Assembly (NCBI GenBank): GCA_017848795.1
Contig: JAFIHG010000055.1
Span: 1-48,915 of the forward strand
Reading direction: 5' to 3'
Source of the DNA: Candidatus Nanopelagicales bacterium
GTDB lineage: Bacteria; Actinomycetota; Actinomycetes; S36-B12; CAIYMF01
DNA: 48,915 nucleotides
Below the pieces are notes generated by a model. It did not search any database. It was not told the origin of the DNA and saw only the letters and a program-made list of their open reading frames with translations. Each line of letters starts with the position of its first letter. Positions within the stretch are counted from its first letter, which is position 1. Below, one piece after another: positions 32,415 to 41,430 of the stretch. Both the position numbers and the translations under genes were made by a program.

Positions 32415-33554
32415 ATGGATCAGGACACCGCCCGGGGGGCGGCGACGCGTACCGAGCGACCGGACGCGCGTTCCGTGCTCGTCGTGGGAACGGGACTCGT
32501 CGGGACATCGGTGGGCTTGGCCGCGGCTCGCGCCGGTTGGCAGGTATGGCTTGCTGATGCCGATGCAGGTGCGCTCGAGATCGCTGTCCGGCGGGGAGCC
32601 GGCGTAGCGGTGCGGGACGAACACGCGATCGCTCCGGAGCTGGTTGTCGTCGCGGTGCCTCCCTCGGCCGCGGCCGAGGTCATAGTTGCGTGCCTCCGTC
32701 GATACCCCAAGTCGACAGTCAGCGATGTATCGAGTGTCAAGGCTGACGTTCTAGCTCAGGTACAGACAGTTGGCACCGATGTGGCGCGCTTCGTTCCCGG
32801 GCACCCCCTGGCCGGCAGTGAGGTCTCCGGTCCGAATGGGGGACGAAGCGACCTCTTCCAGGACCGTTGCTGGGTGCTGACGCCGGGCCCGTCGACGGAT
32901 CCGGGCGCGCTTCGCCTCGTCGAGGAGTTCGTCGTCGATCTGGGAGCCTTCACCGCGCGGTGGGACGCCGCGGATCACGACCGCGCGGTTGCACTGACCT
33001 CACACCTGCCGCAGCTGGTGAGCTCGGCGCTTGCCGCGCAGCTGGGCGCCGCGCCCGGCACGCCGGCGGCGCTCGCCGGCCAGGGTTTCCGCGACATGAC
33101 CCGGATCGCCGCCTCCGACGCGCGGCTGTGGACCCAGATCCTGTCGACGAACGCCGGCCCGGTGGCGCACGCGTTGTCGGAGCTGCACGGACAGCTGGGC
33201 CGGCTGCTCGATGCGCTGCGCGCCATCGCAGCCGGCGACGGGGCAGCACGGCCGGTCGAGGTGCTCGTGGACGTCCTGGAACGGGGACGCGCCGGGCGCG
33301 CCATGCTCCCCGGCAAGCACGGTGCCGGAGCTGCTCCGACGGAGGCACTCGTAGTGGCCGTGCCGGACCGGCCGGGAGAACTCGCTCGGCTGTTCGCCGC
33401 CGCCGCAGAAGCCGACGTCAACCTCGAAGACGTCCGGATCGACCACGTGCTGGGCCGCTTGACCGGTCTGGTGGAGCTCGACGTGGCCCGGGACCGCGCG
33501 GGCACGCTGCGCGACGTGCTGCAGGCTGCGGGCTGGCGCGTCTCCGACGGGTAG
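32415..33554 (+). CDS. tyrA: Prephenate dehydrogenase with ACT domain
   Basis: A 379-aa TyrA that oxidises prephenate in tyrosine synthesis. The NAD site is VLVVGTGLVGTSVG (21-34). Substrate-region blocks are SDVSSVKADV, GHPLAGSEVSG and ALTSHLPQLVSSALA. A C-terminal ACT domain (~310-379, PDRPGELARLFAAAAEADVN) suggests allosteric control by tyrosine. Directly downstream of aroH. Confidence 0.94.
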   Translation: MDQDTARGAATRTERPDARSVLVVGTGLVGTSVGLAAARAGWQVWLADADAGALEIAVRRGAGVAVRDEHAIAPELVVVAVPPSAAAEVIVACLRRYPKSTVSDVSSVKADVLAQVQTVGTDVARFVPGHPLAGSEVSGPNGGRSDLFQDRCWVLTPGPSTDPGALRLVEEFVVDLGAFTARWDAADHDRAVALTSHLPQLVSSALAAQLGAAPGTPAALAGQGFRDMTRIAASDARLWTQILSTNAGPVAHALSELHGQLGRLLDALRAIAAGDGAARPVEVLVDVLERGRAGRAMLPGKHGAGAAPTEALVVAVPDRPGELARLFAAAAEADVNLEDVRIDHVLGRLTGLVELDVARDRAGTLRDVLQAAGWRVSDG

Positions 33555-33636
33555 CATCACCTCGCGTGCCGCGTCGCGTCCTGTCCCGTCATCGGCGCCG
33601 TTCACCCGATCCCGTCGCAACGAGGAGCTCCGGCAC

Positions 33637-34332
33637 GTGACAGCCCCGCTGACGATCGCCGTCGACGGCGTCTCGGGATCCGGCAAGTCCAGCGTCGCCC
33701 AGGCCGTCGCCGCCGCGTGCGCGATGGCGTACTTGGACACCGGCGCGATGTACCGCGCGATCACCGCGGCCGTCCTCGACGCGCGGGTCGAGCTGACGGA
33801 TCCCGATGCGATCGCGCGGGTCGCCGCGCGCGCCGAGCTGCAGATCAGCACCGACCCGCGGGACCGTCGGGTGCTGCTCGCGGGTCGCCGGGTGGACGAC
33901 CGGATCCGCGGACCGGAGGTCACGGCGGCCGTCTCGGCGGTGAGCGCCGTCCGGGAGGTGCGCGAGCTGCTGGTGCAGCGACAGCGTGCACTGATCGCGG
34001 ACGCGGCATGCGGGATCGTCGTGGAAGGTCGTGACATCGGCACCGTCGTCGCTCCGCAAGCGGCGGTCAAGGTGTTCCTGGTCGCCGACCCCGAGGTGCG
34101 CGCCCGCCGCCGTGCCGCCCAGGACGATGCGCGTACCGGCAGCGCGACGGCCGGAGCCGTCGCCAATGCGACGGTCCGCGCCGACCTGGTCCGGCGCGAC
34201 ACGGCCGACAGCGCACGTGCCGTCTCGCCGCTCGTCGCCGCGCCCGACGCCGTGACGATCGACACGACGGATCTCGGCCTGGACGAGGTCGTCGCGCAGG
34301 TCCTCGCGCTGGCGGACGGAGCGCGCCGGTGA
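33637..34332 (+). CDS. cmk: Cytidylate kinase
   Basis: A 231-aa (d)CMP kinase. The P-loop GVSGSGKSS is at 11-19, then YLDTGAMYRA, and VVEGRDIGTVV in the CMP-binding part. Length is normal. The GTG has GAGGAG upstream at about ten bases. It overlaps the plsC-like gene by GTGA. The cmk-plsC-der order is conserved in actinobacteria. Confidence 0.95.
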   Translation: MTAPLTIAVDGVSGSGKSSVAQAVAAACAMAYLDTGAMYRAITAAVLDARVELTDPDAIARVAARAELQISTDPRDRRVLLAGRRVDDRIRGPEVTAAVSAVSAVREVRELLVQRQRALIADAACGIVVEGRDIGTVVAPQAAVKVFLVADPEVRARRRAAQDDARTGSATAGAVANATVRADLVRRDTADSARAVSPLVAAPDAVTIDTTDLGLDEVVAQVLALADGARR

Positions 34333-35018
34333 GCACCCCGGTGTCCGCGGCCGCGACTGCCCGCAACGTGGGCGCGATCCTCAGCAGGGTGTGGGATCTA
34401 CGCGTCACGGCCGCGCACCACGTCCCCCGCACCGGCCCGGCGCTGCTGGTCGCCAATCACACCGGGTTGCTCGACGGTCCGCTGCTCGGTGCGGTGAGCC
34501 CCCGTCCGGTGCGGATCCTTGCGAAAGCCTCGCTGTTCGAAGGAGTATTCGGCCGCGTCCTGCAGCTCGCCGGTCACATCCGGCTCGACTACGGCGGACC
34601 GGACCGTTCGGCGTTGCACGAGGCGTTGACAGCGCTCCGCGCGGGCGGCGCGGTCGCCATCTTCCCTGAAGCGCATCGCGGGCGCGGTGACGTCGCCCGG
34701 ATCCGACACGGGGCCGCGTACGTCGTGGCGCGCAGCAACGTGCCGGTGGTTCCCGTCGCACTGCTCGGTACGCGTCCCTGCGGCGCACCGGTCACGGCGT
34801 TGCCGGCCCCTCGGGCGACGATCCACATCGTGTACGGCGCGCCGCTGCGCCTGGGCACCGCGGACCCCGGTCGCCGCGGCGAGGTCGCGGTGCTCGGTGA
34901 GCAGCTGCGCCAGCAACTCGCCGACCACGTCGCGCTCGCCTGTCGGCGTACCGGGACGTCGCTGCCCGAGCTGCCCGGCGAGGCGGACGCACCCGAGGTG
35001 CAGGAGGTCGCCGGGTGA
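34329..35018 (+). CDS. 1-acylglycerol-3-phosphate acyltransferase family (PlsC-like)
   Basis: A 229-aa PlsC-domain acyltransferase. The catalytic NHTGLLD motif (HxxxxD, His44-Asp49) is intact. The second motif reads FPEAHRG (~112-118) where most homologues have FPEG(T/S)R, an unusual change of Gly to Ala and Thr/Ser to His. A hydrophobic stretch near GPALLVANH is the only membrane-associating part. It probably acylates lysophosphatidate or another glycerolipid at the membrane. The GTG start overlaps cmk, and the stop overlaps der. Confidence 0.85.
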   Translation: MSTPVSAAATARNVGAILSRVWDLRVTAAHHVPRTGPALLVANHTGLLDGPLLGAVSPRPVRILAKASLFEGVFGRVLQLAGHIRLDYGGPDRSALHEALTALRAGGAVAIFPEAHRGRGDVARIRHGAAYVVARSNVPVVPVALLGTRPCGAPVTALPAPRATIHIVYGAPLRLGTADPGRRGEVAVLGEQLRQQLADHVALACRRTGTSLPELPGEADAPEVQEVAG

Positions 35019-36478
35019 CCGAGCACAGGGGCGAGCAGCCACTACCGAGGGCTGCGGACGTCTCCGGCCCGCCGGATGACGACGGGACCCGCGAGGCGCT
35101 CCGACGCCTCGGGCTCGAGCCGGAGGACTTCACGGCGGCGGAGCCCGAGTCGGCTCCGGTGCTTCCGGTCGTCGCCGTCGTGGGCCGCCCCAACGTCGGC
35201 AAGTCGACCCTGGTCAACCGGATCATCGGGCGCCGCGAAGCGGTCGTCGAGGACGTTCCGGGGGTGACGCGCGACCGGGTGCAGTACGAAACGAGCTGGG
35301 GCGGAAGGGAATTCTACCTCCTCGACACCGGAGGCTGGGACCCACGCGTACGCGGACTGCCCGCACGGGTCGCTGCCCAGGCCGAACGGGCGATGGCCGA
35401 GGCGGACCTGATCCTGCTCGTCGTCGACGCGCGGGTGGGCGCGACCGACGTCGACGAGCAGGTGGTGCCGGTGCTGCGGCGGGCGGGCAAGCCGGTGGTT
35501 CTGGCGGCGAACAAGGTCGACGACGAGCGCACCGAGGGGGACGCGGCAGGGCTCTGGTCGCTGGGCCTGGGGGAGCCGTACCCCGTGTCCGCGTTGCACG
35601 GGCGCGGCTCAGGTGACCTGCTCGACGCCATCGTCGCGGCGTTGCCCGAGCCCGCGGAGCGCGAGCTCGCTGCGGATGGACCGCGACGGGTCGCCTTGCT
35701 GGGCAAGCCGAACGTCGGAAAGTCCAGCCTGCTCAACAAGTTGGCCGGTGAGGACCGGGTCGTGGTCGACAGCGTGGCCGGCACCACCGTCGATCCTGTG
35801 GACGAGATCGTGGAGATCGCCGGCGTCCCGTGGCGCGTCGTCGACACGGCGGGGATCCGCAGGCGCGTGGCCGAGGCGAGTGGTCACGAGTACTACGCGT
35901 CGCTACGTACGCACTCGGCGCTCGAGAAGGCCGAGGTCGCGATCGTGCTGATCGAGGCCCACCAGCCGGTGACCGAGCAGGACCTACGCATCCTCACCAT
36001 GGTCACGGAGGCGGGTCGGGCGCTCGTCATCGCGTACAACAAGTGGGACCTGCTCGACGAGGAGCGGCACCACTACCTCGAGCGCGAGATCGAACGAGAT
36101 CTGAGCTTCGTGCGCTGGGCACCACGCGTGAACGTGAGCGCGCTGACTGGACGGCACATGGACAAGATCGCCGCGGCGCTCCAGACCGCGTTGCAAGGGT
36201 GGGAGACCCGGATCCCGACCTCGGAACTGAACCAGTTCCTCACCGATCTCGCGGCCGCCCACCCCCACCCGGTCCGCGGCGGCAAGCAGCCACGGATCCT
36301 CTTCGCCACGCAAGCCGGCGTACGTCCGCCCACGTTCGTACTGTTCACGACCGGCTTCCTCGAGTCGGGCTACCGCCGGTTCGTCGAGCGCCGGCTGCGC
36401 GAGCAGTTCGGCTTCGCCGGCAGCCCCATCCGCATCAACGTCCGGGTGCGGGACCGGCGCGGCCGCGCGACGCGGTGA
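35015..36478 (+). CDS. der: Ribosome biogenesis GTPase Der (EngA)
   Basis: A 487-aa double GTPase needed for 50S assembly. The first G domain has GRPNVGKS (~57-64), GVTRDR and DTGGW; the second has GKPNVGKSS (~230), GTTVDP and DTAGIRRR, with NKWD for guanine specificity. A C-terminal KH-like domain (~385-487) ends in a basic tail. An acidic 45-residue leader precedes the first domain. Start is the GTG overlapping the plsC-like stop. It is the last gene of the conserved chromosomal block before the tRNA and the island. Confidence 0.96.
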   Translation: MTEHRGEQPLPRAADVSGPPDDDGTREALRRLGLEPEDFTAAEPESAPVLPVVAVVGRPNVGKSTLVNRIIGRREAVVEDVPGVTRDRVQYETSWGGREFYLLDTGGWDPRVRGLPARVAAQAERAMAEADLILLVVDARVGATDVDEQVVPVLRRAGKPVVLAANKVDDERTEGDAAGLWSLGLGEPYPVSALHGRGSGDLLDAIVAALPEPAERELAADGPRRVALLGKPNVGKSSLLNKLAGEDRVVVDSVAGTTVDPVDEIVEIAGVPWRVVDTAGIRRRVAEASGHEYYASLRTHSALEKAEVAIVLIEAHQPVTEQDLRILTMVTEAGRALVIAYNKWDLLDEERHHYLEREIERDLSFVRWAPRVNVSALTGRHMDKIAAALQTALQGWETRIPTSELNQFLTDLAAAHPHPVRGGKQPRILFATQAGVRPPTFVLFTTGFLESGYRRFVERRLREQFGFAGSPIRINVRVRDRRGRATR

Positions 36479-36541
36479 GCGGCTACGGCCAACCGCGCAA
36501 CGTGCGGTAACCTGCCGAGGTTCACGTCGCACACGACGTGG

Positions 36542-36613
36542 CGGGCTGTGGCGCAGTTTGGTAGCGCACTTGACTGGGGGTTAAGTGGGTTTACCCCGCT
36601 CTGGTCGGCCCGA
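36542..36613 (+). pseudogene. Degenerate tRNA-Pro(GGG) copy
   Basis: The first ~40 nt nearly match the intact tRNA-Pro 92 bp downstream. The acceptor 5' arm CGGGCTG, D arm and anticodon loop CTGGGGG are the same. The anticodon stem is CTTGA/TTAAG. The 3' acceptor arm CGGCCCG (36606-36612) still pairs. The variable/T-arm segment between is replaced by about 20 unrelated bases and lacks the TTCAAAT T-loop. It is therefore unlikely to fold or be charged normally. A TAACCT box (36508-36513) and a perfect CACGTCG/CGACGTG inverted repeat (36523-36540) precede it. Confidence 0.75.
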
Positions 36614-36633
36614 ACAACTGAAAATCCATGCCA

Positions 36634-36707
36634 CGGGCTGTGGCGCAGCTTGGTAGCGCACCTGACTGGGGGTCAGGGGGTCGCAGGTTCAAATCCTGTC
36701 AGCCCGA
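36634..36707 (+). tRNA. tRNA-Pro (anticodon GGG)
   Basis: A full cloverleaf. Acceptor CGGGCTG/CAGCCCG pairs 7 of 7. The D stem is GCGC/GCGC, the anticodon stem CCTGA/TCAGG with loop CTGGGGG (anticodon GGG), and the T arm GCAGG/CCTGT with loop TTCAAAT. The discriminator is A and no CCA is encoded. The integrase of the neighbouring element lies just downstream, so the 3' half of this tRNA is the likely attachment site. Confidence 0.96.
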
Positions 36708-36712
36708 CGTAA

Positions 36713-36747
36713 AAGCCCAGGTGAGAGTAGGTTTCTCGCCTGGGCTT
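36713..36747 (+). terminator. Terminator hairpin after tRNA-Pro
   Basis: AAGCCCAGGTGAG and CTCGCCTGGGCTT pair over 13 bp (one G-T) around a 9-nt loop, six bases after the tRNA. It could end both the tRNA transcript and, from the other side, the integrase transcript. Confidence 0.7.
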
Positions 36748-36772
36748 CATCATGTCCGGGGGTCGTTCTCTG

Positions 36773-36875
36773 TGGTCCCCCTCTGGTCCCCCGGCGCTCT
36801 CGCCGGTGGTCGCCTGTGGACGAACTGATCGCCCAGAACCCGCGTCCTGTGGATAAGGGGACCAAAAGGGGACCA
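36773..36875. repeat. Paired inverted TGGTCCCC repeats, probable integrase arm sites
   Basis: TGGTCCCC occurs at 36773-36780 and 36784-36791 (11 bases apart). Its reverse complement GGGGACCA occurs at 36857-36864 and 36868-36875 (again 11 apart). Two tandem pairs facing each other, between a tRNA end and an integrase gene, look like the arm-type binding sites of a tyrosine integrase. The one-turn spacing supports binding to one face of the helix. The role is inferred. Confidence 0.55.
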
Positions 36876-36914
36876 GAACGCTTCCGGGAGCACTCCCGCG
36901 GGCGTCGGAGCGCA

Positions 36915-38144
36915 TCACAGGCCCCTGGTCGCGGGGCTGCTGCGCCGGGCGTTCTTGCGTTGTCCGGCGGTGGAGAGGAAGGCGTTGGCCTGCTCGGCGG
37001 CGGAGGCGAGGTGGCGGTCGTCGGGGTGGAGATAGCCGCGCGTGGTCTCCATCGAGGCGTGCCCGAGGATGTCTTGCAGTACGTGCAGCGGGATGCCCGC
37101 GTCGGCCATCCAGGTTGCCCCGGTGTGGCGTAGGCCGTGCCGGGTGAGGTCGGGCAGTCCGAGCTTCGCGACGATGCCGTCCCAGTTGGTGGCGTCGCGG
37201 ACGGTCGCGGTGGTGAGATTGCCGCCCTTCGGGCCGACCAGCAACGAGTCCTCGGGCTCCTTCCCGTCGGTGAGGCGTTCGAGCACTGGCCGGAGTGGTT
37301 CGAGGATCGGCACGCGGCGTTCTTTGCGGCTCTTGGTCGGTTTTGTAACCAGGCCGCCTTTGCCGGGGAAAACCTGCCGGCGGATCACGACGAGGTTCTT
37401 GCCGTAGTCCACGTCCCCGACCTGCAACCCGGAGACCTCCGAGGACCGTGCGGCGAGTAGCGCGGCGAGCATCACGAAGTCGCTGTAGGACTGATGCACC
37501 TTGCCGCACGCCCTGGCGAGGCGGTTGAGGGTCTTCATGTCCGGGATTGCGTGCGCCCGTGGGGAGGTGTGTTCGGCGGACTGGCCGCGGAAGGCGTTGC
37601 GGTTCAGGCTCCGCTTGGCGCGGTTCTTCGCAGGATTGATCTGGATCAGCCCGTCCCGCACGGCCTCATCGAGCACCCGCACGAGCGGGGCGATGGTGTT
37701 CTTGATGGTCGACGCGCCGTGACGCTGCTCCCACTCATCAATGGTGCGGTCGATGATCCCGGCGGTGATCTGGGTGACCGGCAGGTGCCCGAGCGCGGGC
37801 AGCACGCGCAGTTTCAGCCCGTACCCGTAGGTCTCGCCGGTGGAGGTCGGGTCCAGGCCCCGCGCCCACCGGTCGCCGATGGAGGTGACGAACTCCAGCA
37901 GCGTCATGGACACGTCCATGCCCTTGGTCGATGAGTTGCGGAGCTGGTCGAAGAACGCGTGCGCGGCCGCTTCGTCTCGCACGATTTCCGAGCGGGTGAC
38001 ACGCCGCTTGGTGGTCGGGTCGGTCCACCGGGCTCGGGCGCGGATGCCGTAGGAGCGGCGCTCCATGTCTGTGGAGACCTTCACGCCGATCGGCGGGACC
38101 GGCTTGGGCTCGGCGGTCGGCTGCGGTTCAGCTCTGCGGGGCAC
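36915..38144 (-). CDS. Phage-type tyrosine integrase
   Basis: A 409-aa site-specific recombinase of the integrative-element type. An N-terminal AP2-like arm-binding region and SAM-like core-binding domain come first (to ~190). The catalytic residues are Arg233 (AARSSEVSGL), Lys in TKSRKERR, His336/Arg339 (TRHGLRHTG), His362 (LGHAS) and Tyr371 (TTRGYLH). It points towards the tRNA-Pro, 208 bp away, as integrases usually do at their attachment site. The GTG at 38144 overlaps the excisionase gene by 17 bp, so the pair is probably co-translated. It appears intact and active. Confidence 0.93.
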   Translation of the reverse strand: MPRRAEPQPTAEPKPVPPIGVKVSTDMERRSYGIRARARWTDPTTKRRVTRSEIVRDEAAAHAFFDQLRNSSTKGMDVSMTLLEFVTSIGDRWARGLDPTSTGETYGYGLKLRVLPALGHLPVTQITAGIIDRTIDEWEQRHGASTIKNTIAPLVRVLDEAVRDGLIQINPAKNRAKRSLNRNAFRGQSAEHTSPRAHAIPDMKTLNRLARACGKVHQSYSDFVMLAALLAARSSEVSGLQVGDVDYGKNLVVIRRQVFPGKGGLVTKPTKSRKERRVPILEPLRPVLERLTDGKEPEDSLLVGPKGGNLTTATVRDATNWDGIVAKLGLPDLTRHGLRHTGATWMADAGIPLHVLQDILGHASMETTRGYLHPDDRHLASAAEQANAFLSTAGQRKNARRSSPATRGL

Positions 38145-38340
38145 GGTCGTGTTCCAGCTCGCTCAGCCAGCGGTCCACGGCGTCGAGCCGGTACCGGGCG
38201 ATCCCGCCAAGCCGCAGGAACGGCGGCCCCGTGCCGGCCGAGCGCCACCGCGACAGGGTGGACTCCGAGACCTTCAAGTACGCGGCGACCTCACGGCTGT
38301 CCAGCAGGGGCGAGACGAGTGCCTCGGTCTTGTCGCTCAC
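38128..38340 (-). CDS. Excisionase-like HTH protein
   Basis: A 70-aa protein of the MerR-like HTH_17/excisionase type (SREVAAYLKVSESTLSRWR, then GPPFLRLGGIARYRLDAV). Such proteins bend attachment-site DNA to direct the integrase towards excision. GTG start at 38340 after an AGAAG, overlapping the stop of the DUF4913 gene upstream and the integrase gene downstream. The compact int-xis overlap is typical of actinobacterial integrative elements. Confidence 0.85.
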   Translation of the reverse strand: MSDKTEALVSPLLDSREVAAYLKVSESTLSRWRSAGTGPPFLRLGGIARYRLDAVDRWLSELEHDRAPQS

Positions 38341-38924
38341 GACACTTCTCCGGTGTCCGGGTCGAGGTCGCGGTAGAACGCTTCCTCTGCCTCGCGGCGG
38401 GCCTGGACGTCGGCCATGACGAACTCCACGAACTCGGCGTCGCGGTCGGTGATCGGGATGTCCTCGATCGGGTCGCCGGGTTCCTCGCCGGGCCAGACAG
38501 TCTGCCGGGTGGGACGGTCGTGGTCGAGCCGGGTGCCGCAGGCGGCGACCCATTCGCGGAGCCGCTGGCGGGCGTCGGCGAAGTCGCGGTGCCAGCCGAG
38601 CGGTGCGCTGCCGTTCTGGTCCGGGTCGTAGGCGCAGAGCCAGTGAAGGTGCAGCGCGCTCAGCTCCCACAGCAGCTCCGGGTGCATGTGCCAGGCGGGC
38701 GGGATCACGGAGGCGGGGAGCCCGTAGGTGTGGCGTAGCCAGTCCACCCAGCGGTTGAGCTCCAACCACTCGGCCTCGGCGTCCTCGGCACTCAGCAGGT
38801 TCCAGTTGATCGGGTGCGGCGGCTCGGCGATCAGCGGCTCGTCGTAGCCGTCGTCGTCCATCTGGTCCACATCCGAGTCGGGAACATCGTTCGTCGTGGC
38901 GTCGCCACCGGGTTCGTCGGACAT
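38337..38924 (-). CDS. DUF4913 family protein
   Basis: A 195-aa protein of unknown function. An acidic leader (1-40) is followed by the DUF4913 core, rich in Trp and His (WVDWLRHTYG, PPAWHMHPELLWELSALHLHW, PLGWHRDFADARQRL). Proteins of this family are found beside integrases and conjugation genes of actinobacterial elements. The ATG at 38924 has an AGGAG upstream at a normal distance. Its stop overlaps the excisionase start. Confidence 0.85.
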   Translation of the reverse strand: MSDEPGGDATTNDVPDSDVDQMDDDGYDEPLIAEPPHPINWNLLSAEDAEAEWLELNRWVDWLRHTYGLPASVIPPAWHMHPELLWELSALHLHWLCAYDPDQNGSAPLGWHRDFADARQRLREWVAACGTRLDHDRPTRQTVWPGEEPGDPIEDIPITDRDAEFVEFVMADVQARREAEEAFYRDLDPDTGEVS

Positions 38925-39004
38925 GCTGGGCTCCTGTCTGCTCTCCGGCGCCGGTTCGTGCCGGGCCGTTGTGGCGGGCAGGTGCTCCGTGCCGCGACCG
39001 GCGT

Positions 39005-40783
39005 TCAGGTGCCGGAACGACGGAGCAGGGCTTCGATCTCGGCACGGTCGGCGGCGAGCTGGCCGGCGTCGGGACGCTTGGGCCAGGGGTGCAGGTCGGT
39101 GACGATCGGGGCCGCGGAGCGCAGCAGCACGATCCCGGTCCCGAACGGGAGCCGGCGGATGCGGTCGGGCGGGAAGATCGGCACCCGGCGCACGGACCGC
39201 TGGTTGGAGCGGGTGCCGTGGTCGCCCAGCGTCACGGAGTCGGTGTATTCGTCGCGTTCGCCGACCAAGGCGCTCAGGTCTTGCAGGTCCCGGCTGTTGG
39301 AAGCCCCGCCGAGGATGACCTTGACGATCGAGGCGTCCCAGATCGCGTTCGCCTGGTGCTCGTTCCACTTGTCCCGCGCCTGCGCGAGCGATTGGAGCAC
39401 CGGCATGGTCGTGATCCCCGACCCGCCGCCTTCGGCCATCAGCGTCGGCAGCGACGGCAACGGCGAGAGGTTGGCTATCTCATCCAAGGCCAGCAGCATC
39501 GGCGGATCGAGCCGGGCACCGGCCGACCGTGCGGCCAGGCGGCGGGCGGTCTCGATGAGGTCTTCCACGAGCGCGGCGACCAGCGCGGCGCTGGCTCCCG
39601 CACCGGACCCGGTTGCCAGCAGGAACAACGTGCCGCGGTCGCGGATGAACGCTTCGGGATCGAAGCCCTCACCGGGGCCGGGCGATACGGCGTCGAGCAC
39701 GCGCGGGTCCGCGAGGGAGCCGAGAGCCAAGGAGACGCCCTGCCAGATCGAGTCGCGGGTGCGGGGGTCGGAGTCGATCATCGCTTCCAGAGACTCGGCC
39801 CACCCGGTCGCAGCCTGCGTGGAGCCGGTCAGGATCGCCACCGCGTCAGCGGCCGCGGTCGGATCGAGAGTCCACCTGAACAGCTCGGCGGGCGGCCGAT
39901 GGTCGATCGCTGCCGCGTGCAGCAGGGCTTGGAGCGCGGCCCGTGTCTTGCCCTCCCAGAAGCCTCCGCCGTCGACGCCGCCTGCGGACAGGCCGGTGCC
40001 GGCGGCGAGCCCGGTGGCGCGGATCATCGCCGTCTGCGGCGACTCGCAGCCCCGGATCGGTGACCAGCGCAGACCGGCGGGCAGACCCTCGGCCAAGTGT
40101 TGCGGGTCGAAGATCGCGACGGGGCCGATCCTGCGACGGGCGCGCATGGTCGCGGTGAGGTTGTCCGGCCTGGTCGAGGTGACGACGACGGCGCCGGGCG
40201 CGTCGAGGATCGCCGGGATCACCAGATGCAGGCCCTTCCCGGAGCGGGGCGGCCCGATCACCATGATCGAGTCCTCGACCGACGCCCACACGCCGGTGCC
40301 CTTGGAGGTGCCGAGCCGGTAGCCCACGTCCGCCGGCTTCGGGTCAGCCAGGCCGGGGCGCAGGTTTTCCGCGCGGCGCAGCAGCGCCTTCTCAGACGCA
40401 GCGGCGGCGACTTCGTGCCGTGTGGCGATCCCGGCCATGCGGCGCGGGTCGGTCTCGATCCGGTGGGTGTGGCGGCGCAACCGCAGCCACGCCCATAGCC
40501 CGCCGGTCACGAGGCCGGCGAGCAGCAGCCCGGCGACGATCCAGTAGACGACCGGGTTCAGGCCGTCCGCGTCGAGCGCCGCGCCGGGATCACCAGGGCG
40601 GAACAGCACACCGACCCCGGAAGCGGGATCGCCGGCCGGCTGGGGCGTGCCGGTCAGGAACGCGGCCACCGATCCCGCGGCGCGCAGGATCAGCGCGACG
40701 CCGAACAGGACGACCAGCCCGATCATCGCGGCGTTGGTCAGCTCGTCCCCGAACGAGCCGGTCTGCCGGCCCTGCTCGTTCAC
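39005..40783 (-). CDS. VirD4/TraG-like conjugative coupling ATPase
   Basis: A 592-aa type IV secretion coupling protein. Two membrane segments lie at ~19-45 and ~78-100. Walker A GPPRSGKG is at 177-184 and Walker B LLALDEIA at 430-437. A TraG-like C-terminal part follows (SIVKVILGGASNSRDLQDLS, then GERDEY). It would bring the DNA-relaxase complex to the membrane channel of an integrative conjugative element. The GTG start overlaps the stop of the upstream gene. No relaxase or VirB4 gene is seen in the window, so whether the element still transfers is unknown. Confidence 0.9.
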   Translation of the reverse strand: MNEQGRQTGSFGDELTNAAMIGLVVLFGVALILRAAGSVAAFLTGTPQPAGDPASGVGVLFRPGDPGAALDADGLNPVVYWIVAGLLLAGLVTGGLWAWLRLRRHTHRIETDPRRMAGIATRHEVAAAASEKALLRRAENLRPGLADPKPADVGYRLGTSKGTGVWASVEDSIMVIGPPRSGKGLHLVIPAILDAPGAVVVTSTRPDNLTATMRARRRIGPVAIFDPQHLAEGLPAGLRWSPIRGCESPQTAMIRATGLAAGTGLSAGGVDGGGFWEGKTRAALQALLHAAAIDHRPPAELFRWTLDPTAAADAVAILTGSTQAATGWAESLEAMIDSDPRTRDSIWQGVSLALGSLADPRVLDAVSPGPGEGFDPEAFIRDRGTLFLLATGSGAGASAALVAALVEDLIETARRLAARSAGARLDPPMLLALDEIANLSPLPSLPTLMAEGGGSGITTMPVLQSLAQARDKWNEHQANAIWDASIVKVILGGASNSRDLQDLSALVGERDEYTDSVTLGDHGTRSNQRSVRRVPIFPPDRIRRLPFGTGIVLLRSAAPIVTDLHPWPKRPDAGQLAADRAEIEALLRRSGT

Positions 40784-41319
40784 GGCACTCGCCGGATGAT
40801 CGTGGTGCCGGAGACCCGGCCGAACAGGATGACCTCGATGACCTCGCCGGTCCGGTCGGCGCCGTTCCCGGCTGGGTCGATGAGGGCGCGCGCGGTGCCG
40901 GAGTGGGCGGCGTCGGTGTGCCCGGTGACGACTGCGACCGCCACGTCCTCGCCCGGAACGAACCCCTTGCCCTCGACGGTGTGAAACACCGGCCCGGCCT
41001 GCGCCGCCGGTTCCGGTTCGGGCTCGGGGCGGGAACGCCGGCGGCGGGCGGCGACGATGTCGGTGAACGTCGTGCCGTCCGCTTCGCGGACCTCGACCCT
41101 CGCCGGTGTCGTCCGGTCGTTCGTGGCGCGGTCGATGATCTGCCCGAACGAGGAGCGCCGCCACGGCGGCGCGAAAGGGTCAGGGTCCAACCGTTTCCCG
41201 TCGACGGTGACGGTCACGGTGCCGTCCTCGCGCACATCGAGCACGACGAGCGGAATGGACACCGGGACGGGCTCAGGCTCGGGCTTCCTCATAGCGTCGA
41301 GGTGAGCCAACGCCGCCAT
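40780..41319 (-). CDS. Conserved element-associated protein
   Basis: A 179-aa protein of unknown function, translationally coupled to the coupling ATPase by a GTGA overlap. Its N-terminal part (~20-70) is beta-rich (PLVVLDVREDGTVTVTVDGK). A Pro-Glu repeat linker (RPEPEPEP) follows, and then a second beta-rich domain. Similar small proteins accompany coupling proteins in actinobacterial elements. The start is uncertain: the ATG at 41319 has an AGGAG 17 bases away, and an in-frame ATG at 41292 has none. It is the last recognisable conjugation gene before the decayed region. Confidence 0.65.
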   Translation of the reverse strand: MAALAHLDAMRKPEPEPVPVSIPLVVLDVREDGTVTVTVDGKRLDPDPFAPPWRRSSFGQIIDRATNDRTTPARVEVREADGTTFTDIVAARRRRSRPEPEPEPAAQAGPVFHTVEGKGFVPGEDVAVAVVTGHTDAAHSGTARALIDPAGNGADRTGEVIEVILFGRVSGTTIIRRVP

Positions 41320-41430
41320 GAGAGCATGCGTGGCGCTCCTGGGCGTCCGCGCGCACGTACGAGCCGTGCAGGTCGAACCTCTGCCGCGTACGGAGGAATG
41401 TCGGACGTCTCTGGCAGGCTCTTCGTATGA

